From: Ruminococcaceae bacterium UBA7127 | GTDB lineage: Bacteria > Bacillota > Clostridia > Oscillospirales > Acutalibacteraceae | Length of the DNA: 36,908 nt | Reading direction: 5' to 3' | Assembly (NCBI GenBank): GCA_002493005.1 | Contig: DKXL01000048.1 | Location: forward strand, 1-36,908 | Part shown: piece by piece, positions 15,547 to 22,834 of the stretch | Position numbering within the stretch: position 1 is the first letter of the stretch | How the letters are laid out: every line of letters begins with the position of its first letter | Notes under the pieces: model-generated | What the model saw: only the letters and a program-made list of their open reading frames with translations | Told to the model about the DNA's origin: nothing | Database searches by the model: none | Translations under genes and position numbers: made by a program

Positions 15547-15714
15547 ATGAAAGACACTACCTTTCATATTTATTTTGATGAAATATAATACAGCCAAGTG
15601 GTAGAAGCACTTATCAGCCTGAAAAACGACCTTATCCTGCAAGGCAGATACACAGGCGCAGTTGATGATGTCCTTTGCAAGTTCATTAAAGCAAGGAAGA
15701 AAAAATCAAAATAA
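15547..15714 (+). pseudogene. Small accessory-element gene with in-frame stop
   Basis: One reading frame from ATG 15547 encodes MKDTTFHIYFDEI, then TAA (15586-15588), then continues without further stop for 41 codons (YSQVVEALISLKNDL...ARKKKSK) to TAA at 15712. Read through the stop, it is a coherent basic 55-residue protein, and CAA to TAA is a single C-to-T change. It resembles, from memory, small conserved proteins carried on integrative elements of Firmicutes; the family name is not certain. No strong ribosome site precedes it. Most likely a decayed passenger gene. Confidence 0.5.
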
Positions 15715-15728
15715 CATATATTATAAGA

Positions 15729-15764
15729 AACTCCTCTTACCATTAAAACGGTAGGAGGAGTTTT
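15729..15764. terminator. Terminator between convergent genes
   Basis: A 13-bp stem (15729-15741 with 15750-15762, one wobble) with an 8-base loop. On the plus strand it is followed by TTTTCATATTTT. It lies between the plus-strand remnants and the minus-strand dihydrofolate-reductase-like gene and can serve both directions, better on the plus strand. Confidence 0.8.
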
Positions 15765-15785
15765 CATATTTTGACAAATTCATAA

Positions 15786-16316
15786 TTATCTTCGTGTGTA
15801 GATTAAATCTGTCATACCATTATAGGACTGTGTATTAAGCAGTCTTAATTTTATCTCGTGCTTTGTATTTTCAAAAAGCCGAATGCCTGAACCTAAAATT
15901 GTAGGAATGACGGTGATGTAATAGTAATCAATTAAATCTTCACTCATCAACTGTTGAATAAGATTTGCACCGCCGCATATCCATACATATTTTCCTCTTT
16001 TTTCTTTTAGCCTTTTCACCAATTCAGCAGGATTTATGTTTGCAAATTTGATTTTTTCAGAGGAATTATATTCATTGTGTGTAATAACATAAGTTGTAAA
16101 ATCTTTGTATATCCATTCTTTGGGAGAAAGCTCAGTAACAATTTGATGATAGGTATTCCAACCCATTAAAACCGTATCAATGTTTTTTGCAAACTCAGAA
16201 TATACATCAATATTCTCATCATCATTGCTTTGTCCGCTCAACCAATCAACGCTACCCTTACTGTCTGCAATATATCCGTCAAGACTCATTGCAATAAATA
16301 AACTTATTTTCCTCAC
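15786..16316 (-). CDS. Dihydrofolate reductase-family protein (RibD C-terminal domain type)
   Basis: A 176-residue single-domain reductase of the RibD C-terminal/DHFR superfamily. Seen are the N-terminal strand and loop ISLFIAMSLDGYIADSKGSVDWL, the MGWNTYHQI motif after the second helix, and the glycine-rich nucleotide motif ICGGANLIQQL, followed by the IPTILGSGIRLF end. It is probably an NADPH-dependent reductase; whether it acts on a pterin or another substrate is not known. The protein is not a canonical FolA. AAGGAGAT precedes the start. It appears intact among broken neighbours, so it may be the functional cargo of this strip. Confidence 0.8.
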   Translation of the reverse strand: MRKISLFIAMSLDGYIADSKGSVDWLSGQSNDDENIDVYSEFAKNIDTVLMGWNTYHQIVTELSPKEWIYKDFTTYVITHNEYNSSEKIKFANINPAELVKRLKEKRGKYVWICGGANLIQQLMSEDLIDYYYITVIPTILGSGIRLFENTKHEIKLRLLNTQSYNGMTDLIYTRR

Positions 16317-16344
16317 TTTTTTATCTCCTTAACTTGCAGATTGC

Positions 16345-16655
16345 TCATTTTTCCAAATTATTACATACTCTTTTATTTGTATTTTCATCAATGTTTTCAA
16401 ATTGAATCACGAACTGTTCCCTTTGATAAAATTGTATTGCATGAGTATTTTCTGATACACGCATAAACTCACATTAGATTTAACACATTTTGCATATTCT
16501 AATAGCTGTTTTCCAATACCATTCGACTGAACATCTTCCCTTACAAAAATTCCTTCAATATGTTTATTCGATAATCCAATAAATCTGTCTATTTGCTTTG
16601 TGACATCACTTTCATACACATAAATTTCTGCTTGTGGTAAAACACTTCTTACCAT
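16345..16655 (-). pseudogene. GNAT acetyltransferase, truncated and frameshifted
   Basis: From ATG 16655 (minus) the frame encodes a GNAT core (PQAEIYVYE, FIGLSNKHIEGIFV, the acetyl-CoA loop VQSNGIGKQLLEYAK, then SLCVYQK). At a run of four A on the minus strand (plus 16448-16451) the frame breaks. Adding one A restores a sensible ending (NTHAIQFYQREQFV...NNLEK) to TGA at 16347-16345. About 50 N-terminal residues normal for the family are also missing, and the upstream frame has a stop. Both lesions indicate a pseudogene. Confidence 0.75.
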
Positions 16656-16679
16656 TGCTGTATTTATTTAGTGACACTA

Positions 16680-16877
16680 CTACTTTTCTTTGTAATAGAG
16701 CATACAATGACAAAATCCTTCAAAGTTAGGGTCAGCGATCTGCTCTTTAAATTCTTTGCACATACATTTGTTGTCCTCCGTCTTTTCAATGCGGCACGGA
16801 CAGTAACCGCCCATCTTTTTCAGCCCTTCTTTTATTGTGTTTACAATTTCCTTATCGGGATTTAATTTAATTTTCAT
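16680..16877 (-). CDS. Small ferredoxin-thioredoxin reductase catalytic-domain-like protein
   Basis: A 65-residue protein with three Cys-x-Cys pairs: CPC (C26, C28), CMC (C38, C40) and CHC (C56, C58). These recall the CPC...CPC...CHC ligands and redox cysteines of the ferredoxin-thioredoxin reductase catalytic (beta) subunit, which binds a [4Fe-4S] cluster next to an active disulfide. The spacing between pairs (9 and 15 residues) differs from plant enzymes (16 and 8). No partner subunit is encoded nearby. AGGAGA precedes the start. Its promoter (16986-16958) carries a perfect palindrome, suggesting repressor or redox control. Confidence 0.7.
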   Translation of the reverse strand: MKIKLNPDKEIVNTIKEGLKKMGGYCPCRIEKTEDNKCMCKEFKEQIADPNFEGFCHCMLYYKEK

Positions 16878-16953
16878 TTTGCTTCTTCTCCTGTCATATG
16901 TTAATATAGTTTTCTAAAGTACAATCATTATATGAAGTTTCCTTTCTGTATTC

Positions 16954-16968
16954 TGTGATGTTATCACA
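16954..16968. promoter_or_regulatory. Perfect palindromic operator TGTGAT-N3-ATCACA
   Basis: A 15-base dyad (TGTGAT 16954-16959, ATCACA 16963-16968) covers the -10 box of the minus-strand promoter, the usual position of a repressor site. The half-sites recall CRP/FNR-type targets, but a spacer of 3 differs from that class (6), so the binding protein cannot be named. No regulator gene lies next to it. Confidence 0.55.
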
Positions 16969-16986
16969 ATCCTTCAATTCTGTCAA
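16958..16986 (-). promoter_or_regulatory. Sigma-A promoter of the FTR-like gene
   Basis: On the minus strand: perfect TTGACA (16986-16981), 17 bases, TAACAT (16963-16958). It reads toward the start codon at 16877. Confidence 0.6.
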
Positions 16987-17188
16987 ACTTTATTCTGAGG
17001 ATCTAACTTGTATGATTTTAACCGCCATCAGCATTAGACTCTAAAAGGCTGCTTATCTTGACTAATACTCCTAAAATAGGTAAAATAATTTAAGAATCGG
17101 TATTTATAGAAATATCAAATTTTTCTTTTTAAATTAATTTAAGTTGAATTTATTGACAGAGCGTTAATGAAAATCGGAGGTTTTACTT

Positions 17189-17557
17189 ATGCAGATTTTA
17201 TTTATTGAATATCCAAAATGTTCCACCTGCCAAAAGGCGAAAAAGTGGCTTGATGAAAATAAAATTTCATATATTGACAGACATATTGTAGAGGATAATC
17301 CTACTAAATCAGAGCTTAGCGAGTGGATTGAAAAAAGCCAAATTGAGCTAAAAAAGCTGTTTAATACAAGCGGAATGATATACAGACAGATGCAGCTTAA
17401 GGACAAGCTGCCTGAGATGAGCGTTGATGAACAGCTTGAGCTTTTGGCGTCTGACGGTATGCTTGTCAAAAGACCACTGATAGTGGGTGAAGATTTTGTT
17501 TTTGCAGGCTTTAGGGAAAAGCAGTGGGCTGAGAAATTTTTACAAAATGTGCAGTAA
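17189..17557 (+). CDS. ArsC/Spx-family thioredoxin-fold protein
   Basis: A 122-residue protein of the ArsC/Spx/YffB family. The N-terminal PKCSTCQKAKKWL gives a C11-S-T-C14 redox pair as in Spx and Clostridial ArsC-like proteins, and KRPLIVG with R95 matches the conserved Arg-Pro segment. Family members are arsenate reductases or, for Spx, redox-sensing RNA polymerase partners. The lack of the Spx C-terminal region and the absence of ars genes nearby leave the role open. A GGAGG site precedes the start. It marks the return from accessory DNA to ordinary genes. Confidence 0.8.
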   Translation: MQILFIEYPKCSTCQKAKKWLDENKISYIDRHIVEDNPTKSELSEWIEKSQIELKKLFNTSGMIYRQMQLKDKLPEMSVDEQLELLASDGMLVKRPLIVGEDFVFAGFREKQWAEKFLQNVQ

Positions 17558-17564
17558 TAATTAC

Positions 17565-17593
17565 TTGCATATTATGTCGTGTAGTGGTAAAAT
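17565..17593 (+). promoter_or_regulatory. Sigma-A promoter of ilvD
   Basis: TTGCAT (17565-17570), 17 bases, TAAAAT (17588-17593), 87 bases before the ilvD start. No branched-chain leader peptide or T-box was seen in the leader. Confidence 0.6.
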
Positions 17594-17680
17594 GAAAACT
17601 GATAAATTACATATCATTTGATTTATTATTATAAATGCATTTTCTATTGCAATTTTGCGAGAATGAAAGGAAGATAAACA

Positions 17681-19339
17681 ATGAAAAGTTCAGTTTTGAA
17701 GGACGGTATCAATGCCGCTCCTCAGCGCACACTTTTGCATGCGCTCGGTCTTACAGATGAAGAAATCAAAAAGCCGTTAATCGGTATTGTCAGCTCACAA
17801 AACGATATCGTTCCCGGTCATATGAATATTGACAAGATTGTTGAGGCTGTAAAGATGGGCGTTTCGCTTGCCGGCGGCGTTCCGATAGTGTTCCCTGCAA
17901 TCGCTGTTTGTGACGGTATTGCAATGGGCCACGAGGGAATGAAGTATTCTCTTGTAACTCGTGAGCTTATTGCCGACTCAACCGAGGCAATGACTAAGGC
18001 ACACGCATTTGACGGTCTTGTTATGGTTCCAAACTGTGACAAAAATGTTCCGGGACTTTTGATGGCTGCGGCAAGACTCAACATTCCTACTGTATTTGTC
18101 AGTGGCGGTCCTATGCTTGCAGGTCACGTTGACGGCAAAAAAATCAGCTATTCAACAGTTTCCGAGGCTGTTTCACGTTACAAGGTGGGCGAAATCGACG
18201 ATGCAAAGCTTGAGGAATATGAAACTCACGCTTGTCCAACCTGCGGTTCATGCTCAGGTATGTTTACAGCCAACAGTATGAACTGTCTTACTGAGGTTAT
18301 CGGTATGGGCTTGCAGGGTAACGGTACGATTCCCGCCGTTTACTCCCGCCGTATTATGCTTGCAAAGCACGCAGGTATGAAGGTTATGGAGCTTGTTGAA
18401 AAGAACATTCGTCCTCGCGACATTATGACAGAAAAGGCATTCCAAAACGCGCTTACCGTTGATATGGCGCTTGGCTGTTCAACCAACACAATGCTTCACC
18501 TGCCTGCAATAGCACACGAGTGCGGCATAGATTTGCATCTTGACATTGCAAACGATATTTCTGCAAAGACACCTAACCTTTGTCATCTTGCGCCTGCAGG
18601 CGACCACTTTATTGAGGAACTTGACGAGGCCGGCGGAATTTATGCAGTAATGCATGAGCTTACAAAGCTTGACCTAATCAACACAGACGCTCTTACCTGC
18701 ACAGGCAAGACTGTTGGCGAAAATATTGCCGACTGCGAGATTATCAATACAGAAATCATCAAAACCGTTGACGCTCCATACAGCAAAACAGGCGGTATTG
18801 CTGTGCTCAAGGGTAACCTTGCTCCTGACGGCTGTGTTGTAAAGAGAAGCGCAGTTGCAGAGGAAATGATGCACCATAAGGGAAATGCAAGAGTATTTGA
18901 CTGCGAAGAAGATGCGCTCAACGCAATTTATGAAGGCAAAATCAACCCCGGTGATGTTGTTGTTATCAGATATGAGGGACCAAAGGGCGGCCCGGGAATG
19001 AGAGAAATGCTCAACCCAACCTCTGCTATTATGGGCAGCGGACTTGGCAACTGTGTTGCACTCATTACAGACGGACGTTTTTCGGGCGCAACAAGAGGCG
19101 CTGCTATCGGTCATGTTTCACCTGAGGCAGCTGTCGGCGGTCCGATTGCTCTTGTTGAAGAGGGCGACACAATTGAGATTGACATTCCTGCAAACACAAT
19201 CAATGTGCTTGTTTCTGATGAAGAGCTTGCAAAGCGCAAGGCTGCATGGACTCCTCGTCAGCCAAAGATTACAACAGGATATCTTGCCCGCTATGCTAAA
19301 CTTGTTACATCAGGTGCACAGGGTGCGGTTCTTGATTGA
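17681..19339 (+). CDS. ilvD: Dihydroxy-acid dehydratase
   Basis: A 552-residue enzyme of normal length that dehydrates 2,3-dihydroxy acids to 2-keto acids in valine, isoleucine and pantothenate synthesis. Iron-sulfur ligands are expected at C119 (VPNCDKNVPG) and C191 (ACPTCGSCSG). The position where [2Fe-2S] members carry a first cysteine (NPCN) reads VPGHMN instead, as in the E. coli-type oxygen-sensitive [4Fe-4S] enzyme, fitting an anaerobe. The C-terminal GRFSGATRG and GHVSPEA motifs are present. It stands alone: no other ilv or leu genes flank it, and a terminator follows. Confidence 0.95.
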   Translation: MKSSVLKDGINAAPQRTLLHALGLTDEEIKKPLIGIVSSQNDIVPGHMNIDKIVEAVKMGVSLAGGVPIVFPAIAVCDGIAMGHEGMKYSLVTRELIADSTEAMTKAHAFDGLVMVPNCDKNVPGLLMAAARLNIPTVFVSGGPMLAGHVDGKKISYSTVSEAVSRYKVGEIDDAKLEEYETHACPTCGSCSGMFTANSMNCLTEVIGMGLQGNGTIPAVYSRRIMLAKHAGMKVMELVEKNIRPRDIMTEKAFQNALTVDMALGCSTNTMLHLPAIAHECGIDLHLDIANDISAKTPNLCHLAPAGDHFIEELDEAGGIYAVMHELTKLDLINTDALTCTGKTVGENIADCEIINTEIIKTVDAPYSKTGGIAVLKGNLAPDGCVVKRSAVAEEMMHHKGNARVFDCEEDALNAIYEGKINPGDVVVIRYEGPKGGPGMREMLNPTSAIMGSGLGNCVALITDGRFSGATRGAAIGHVSPEAAVGGPIALVEEGDTIEIDIPANTINVLVSDEELAKRKAAWTPRQPKITTGYLARYAKLVTSGAQGAVLD

Positions 19340-19472
19340 TTTTTTGCTGATACATAATTAAAATATGATATGCTTTTAATCATAACATAGTGTTAACAGT
19401 GATTATGCACAAAAAATACAGTTATATTTATTTGTATTAACCTAATAAATTAATAAAAAAAGCAAATTGCAC

Positions 19473-19515
19473 AATTCACCCCTTGTCCTATTGGTCAAAG
19501 GGTGAATTTTTTTAT
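19473..19515 (+). terminator. Rho-independent terminator of ilvD
   Basis: A 13-bp stem (19473-19485 with 19496-19508, one wobble), a 10-base loop and a T tract. It is about 130 bases after the stop; the intervening AT-rich DNA shows no gene. Confidence 0.85.
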
Positions 19516-19530
19516 TTTGCTCTTATTCGG

Positions 19531-19559
19531 TTGTATATTTTATACAAATATGATATAAT
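19531..19559 (+). promoter_or_regulatory. Promoter of the EF-G paralogue, overlapped by a palindrome
   Basis: TTGTAT (19531-19536), 17 bases, perfect TATAAT (19554-19559). A perfect 17-base palindrome, TTGTATA-TTT-TATACAA (19531-19547), covers the -35 box and spacer, the position of a typical repressor operator. Confidence 0.65.
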
Positions 19560-19624
19560 AATTTAGACTTAATTGTATATATGTTTAAGACGTACATAAT
19601 ATTTTACGAAAGGGGTCTTCACTT

Positions 19625-21694
19625 TTGAAACAGTACGATGCTAAAAAAATATTAAATATTGCTTTGTCCGGTCACAGCGGCTGCGGAAAAACCTCAGTTG
19701 CTGAGTCGATTCTATATCTGTCAAAGGTCAGCGAGCGGTTGGGTAAGATTGCCGACGGCAACACAATGCTTGATTTTGATGCAGAAGAGATTAAAAGACA
19801 AACGTCAATTATGACAGCAGTTGCTCCAATCGAATGGAAAAACACAAAAATTAACCTTATCGACACTCCCGGTCTGTTTGACTTTGCAGGCGGAGTTGCC
19901 GAGGGTATGCGTGCGGCAGACACGGCAATGATTGTTGTTTCCGGTAAGGACGGAATTAATGTCGGAACAGAAAAGGCTGTTGAGGCCGCTACCAAGGCAG
20001 GACTTACCAAGGTGTTCTTTGTAAACGGTCTGTGTGACGAGAGCGCTAGATTTTATCGCGTATTTGAGAGCTTAAAGTCTACATTCGGTCCGTCGGTTTG
20101 TCCTGTTGTAGTTCCGTATATCGTTGACGGTCAGGCTAACACATATGTTAACCTGTTTGATTATAAGGCATATGAGTACAGCACAGACGGTACAGTTAAG
20201 CAAACAAGCCTGCCTGATATGGGCGATAGGCTTGAGGGCTTGCGCGAGGCTATCAAGGAGGCTGTTGCCGAAACAAGCGAAGAATTGCTTGACAAGTTTA
20301 TTATGGGTGAAGAGTTTACTCCTGAGGAGATTATTCTCGGCGTAAGTCAGGGTGTTAAGGACGGTACAATTTGTCCTGTATTCTGCGGTGATGCGCACAA
20401 CACCTTTGCAATAGATCAGCTTTTAAACAGCCTTACGTGGCTTGCTCCGTCGGCTGCTGACAAGGGAGAAGAAATCGGCGTAGATTTGGACGGAGAACCT
20501 GTAGAAGTATCTGTAAATGACAGTGGTGCGGCGGCTGCGATTGTATTCAAGACAGTTGTTGACCCGTTTATCGGCAGACTTTCATACGTTAAGGTTGTGT
20601 CAGGAAAGATAAGCTCTGACACTCCGCTTATCAATATGCGTACAGGAGCTCCCGAAAGAATCGCAAAGGTGCTCACAATCTGCGGCAAAAAGCAGAGTGA
20701 CGCCGATTATATCGGCGCAGGTGACATTGGTGCAATTCCAAAGCTTGCTTCTACAAAGACGGGTGATACACTTTGCTCACCTCTCCGCAAGGTTGTGCTT
20801 GACGGCATTGATTATCCGGTTTCGTCCTACACAATGGCAATTTATCCTGCAAAGAAAGGTGACGAGGATAAGGTTGCACAGGGACTTGCAAAGCTTGCTG
20901 ATGAAGACCCCACAATCAAGGTTGTATCAAACCACGAAACCCACGAAATGTTGGTTTCAGGTCTTGGCGAACAGCACCTTGACGTGGTGATTTCGAGATT
21001 AAAATCAAAATATAACGTTGACGCAGTTCTGCAAAAGCAGAAGATTGCATATCGTGAAACCATCCGCAAAAAGGTATCGGCTCAGGGCAGATACAAGAAA
21101 CAGTCGGGAGGTCACGGTCAGTTTGGTGACGTTTGGATTGAATTTGAGCCTGCCGATAACGACGGACTTGAGTTTGCTGAGCGTGTTGTAGGCGGCGCAG
21201 TGCCCAAAAACTTCTTCCCGGCAGTAGAAAAGGGCTTGCAGGATTCTATCAAGAAGGGCGTGCTTGCCGGCTATCCTATGGTTGGCATAAAGGCTACTCT
21301 TTATGACGGCTCATACCATCCTGTTGACTCGTCTGAAATGTCGTTCAAGACAGCGGCAAGTCTTGCTTATAAAAACGGTATTCCTAACGCATCGCCTACC
21401 TTGCTTGAGCCAATCGGCAGTCTTAGAGCGTTTGTGCCCGATACAAATATGGGAGATGTAATGGGTGAGGTTAACAAGCGCAGAGGCAGAGTGCTTGGTA
21501 TGTCGCCTGCCGACAACGGAACACAGATTGTTGAGGCAGAGGTGCCTATGGCAGAAATGGGCGATTTCTCAACCTTTATTCGTCAGATAACTCAGGGCAG
21601 AGGCTCGTTTGAGTTGAACTTTGCCCGCTATGAGGATGTTCCTGCGAACATTGCACAAAAGGTTATCGAAAAAGCAAAAGCAGAAGCAGAATAA
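19625..21694 (+). CDS. Elongation factor G-like paralogue with altered GTPase motifs
   Basis: A 689-residue protein with the full EF-G domain order (G domain, then domains II to V). G1 is GHSGCGKT (16-23), and G3 is DTPGLFDF (80-87). Two features depart from true EF-G: the catalytic His of DTPGH is Leu84, and the guanine-recognition motif NKxD reads NGLC (134-137). Domain IV has GGHGQFGDVWIEFEP and the C-terminal part HPVDSSEMSFKTA as in EF-G. Paralogues of this type are found beside canonical fusA in many Firmicutes; the role (ribosome rescue, recycling, regulation) is unclear. It starts at TTG 19625 behind GAAAGGGGTC. Confidence 0.85.
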   Translation: MKQYDAKKILNIALSGHSGCGKTSVAESILYLSKVSERLGKIADGNTMLDFDAEEIKRQTSIMTAVAPIEWKNTKINLIDTPGLFDFAGGVAEGMRAADTAMIVVSGKDGINVGTEKAVEAATKAGLTKVFFVNGLCDESARFYRVFESLKSTFGPSVCPVVVPYIVDGQANTYVNLFDYKAYEYSTDGTVKQTSLPDMGDRLEGLREAIKEAVAETSEELLDKFIMGEEFTPEEIILGVSQGVKDGTICPVFCGDAHNTFAIDQLLNSLTWLAPSAADKGEEIGVDLDGEPVEVSVNDSGAAAAIVFKTVVDPFIGRLSYVKVVSGKISSDTPLINMRTGAPERIAKVLTICGKKQSDADYIGAGDIGAIPKLASTKTGDTLCSPLRKVVLDGIDYPVSSYTMAIYPAKKGDEDKVAQGLAKLADEDPTIKVVSNHETHEMLVSGLGEQHLDVVISRLKSKYNVDAVLQKQKIAYRETIRKKVSAQGRYKKQSGGHGQFGDVWIEFEPADNDGLEFAERVVGGAVPKNFFPAVEKGLQDSIKKGVLAGYPMVGIKATLYDGSYHPVDSSEMSFKTAASLAYKNGIPNASPTLLEPIGSLRAFVPDTNMGDVMGEVNKRRGRVLGMSPADNGTQIVEAEVPMAEMGDFSTFIRQITQGRGSFELNFARYEDVPANIAQKVIEKAKAEAE

Positions 21695-21731
21695 CAGTAT
21701 ATTTGCCGTAATTTTTATTTGCTATAAAATT

Positions 21732-21766
21732 AAAACCACCCGTTTGGCGGGTGGTTTTAGCTTTTG
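21732..21766 (+). terminator. Rho-independent terminator
   Basis: A perfect 11-bp stem (AAAACCACCCG 21732-21742 with 21748-21758), a 5-base loop and a T-rich tail end the EF-G paralogue transcript. Confidence 0.9.
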
Positions 21767-21871
21767 CAGGTCATATTATAATAATATTAAGTTGTGTTCT
21801 TAAATTTCTCCTTGCTTTGTTCAAATTGCGGCGGATGCTTTTGTTCGTTATATAGTGTGGTGACGGTCTGC

Positions 21872-21900
21872 TTGCAACAATAAAATAAAAATGATATAAT
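21872..21900 (+). promoter_or_regulatory. Sigma-A promoter of the YitT-CDF pair
   Basis: TTGCAA (21872-21877), 17 bases, perfect TATAAT (21895-21900), 33 bases before the YitT start codon. Confidence 0.75.
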
Positions 21901-21932
21901 TTGTTCATAGTATTCGGAAGGCAGGAAAGCGA

Positions 21933-22814
21933 ATGATTAAAAAGTTTCGCAGCAGCATAAGATTAAAAAATCTATTTTTCCTTACGCTTGCAGGCATAAT
22001 AAATGCGTTTGGAATAACGGTATTTCTTATGCCCGTCAAGCTGTATGACAGCGGAATATCGGGCACGTCAATGCTGATTTCGCAGATAACCCCCAAACAT
22101 TTGTCGTTGTCTGTTTTTCTGTTGATTTTGAACCTGCCGCTGTTTTTAATCGGACTTAAAAAGCAGGGAAAACGTTTTACCTTTTATGCAATCTACACCG
22201 TAGCAGTTTACTCTGTAACAGCGTGGCTGATTACCGATGTGTTTCCGATTGATGTCAGCATAGCCTCTCCGCTTGCCGGAACAGATTTATTGCTGTGTGC
22301 ACTGTTTGGCGGAGTGATTTCAGGCGCAGGCAGCGGACTGGCGATTAAGTTTGGCGGCGCAATGGACGGCATTGAGGTTATGGCAGTAATTTTTGCAAAG
22401 AAAATCGGGATATCCGTAGGCTCGTTTGTAATGTGCTATAATCTTATTTTATACGTGTTATGCGGTATAATTATTCAAAGCTGGATTTTGCCGTTGTACT
22501 CTATTGTGACATATTTTGCGGCACTCAAAACCATAGATTTTATTGTTGAGGGATTTGACAGAGAAAAGGCTGCAACAATCATTACCACTCATCCCGAAGA
22601 TGTTTGCGCGGCTTTGTCTGAGGAGTTTAAAAGCGGCGTCACAGTGATAAAAGCACAGGGCGGCTATTCGGGCAAGGAAAAGACGATGATTTATTTTGTG
22701 GTAAACAGATTTCAAATCGGCAAGATGAAAGATATTGTTCGTGAAATTGACCCGAAGGCTTATATGTCAATAAGCGAGGTTGCCGATGTGTACAGCAGAT
22801 ATGATGACGATTAA
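21933..22814 (+). CDS. YitT-family membrane protein (DUF161/DUF2179)
   Basis: A 293-residue integral membrane protein: about five to six hydrophobic segments in the first 205 residues (starting LKNLFFLTLAGIINAFGITVFLMP), with the glycine-rich GGVISGAGSGLAIKFGGAMDGIEV typical of the YitT family. It is followed by a cytoplasmic DUF2179 domain (about 215-290: EGFDREKAATIITTHPEDV...GGYSGKEKTMIYFVVNR). Function of the family is not firmly known. A good promoter and the AGGCAGGAAAG site precede it. A CDF metal exporter follows after 20 bases, so the two are likely co-transcribed. Confidence 0.9.
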   Translation: MIKKFRSSIRLKNLFFLTLAGIINAFGITVFLMPVKLYDSGISGTSMLISQITPKHLSLSVFLLILNLPLFLIGLKKQGKRFTFYAIYTVAVYSVTAWLITDVFPIDVSIASPLAGTDLLLCALFGGVISGAGSGLAIKFGGAMDGIEVMAVIFAKKIGISVGSFVMCYNLILYVLCGIIIQSWILPLYSIVTYFAALKTIDFIVEGFDREKAATIITTHPEDVCAALSEEFKSGVTVIKAQGGYSGKEKTMIYFVVNRFQIGKMKDIVREIDPKAYMSISEVADVYSRYDDD

Positions 22815-22834
22815 ATATTAGCGGAGTGTTTTAA

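Noticed and set aside
22815..22834. Possible manganese riboswitch (yybP-ykoY) before the CDF gene
   Set aside because: Only 20 bases separate it from the YitT gene, and the region upstream of YitT shows no such fold.
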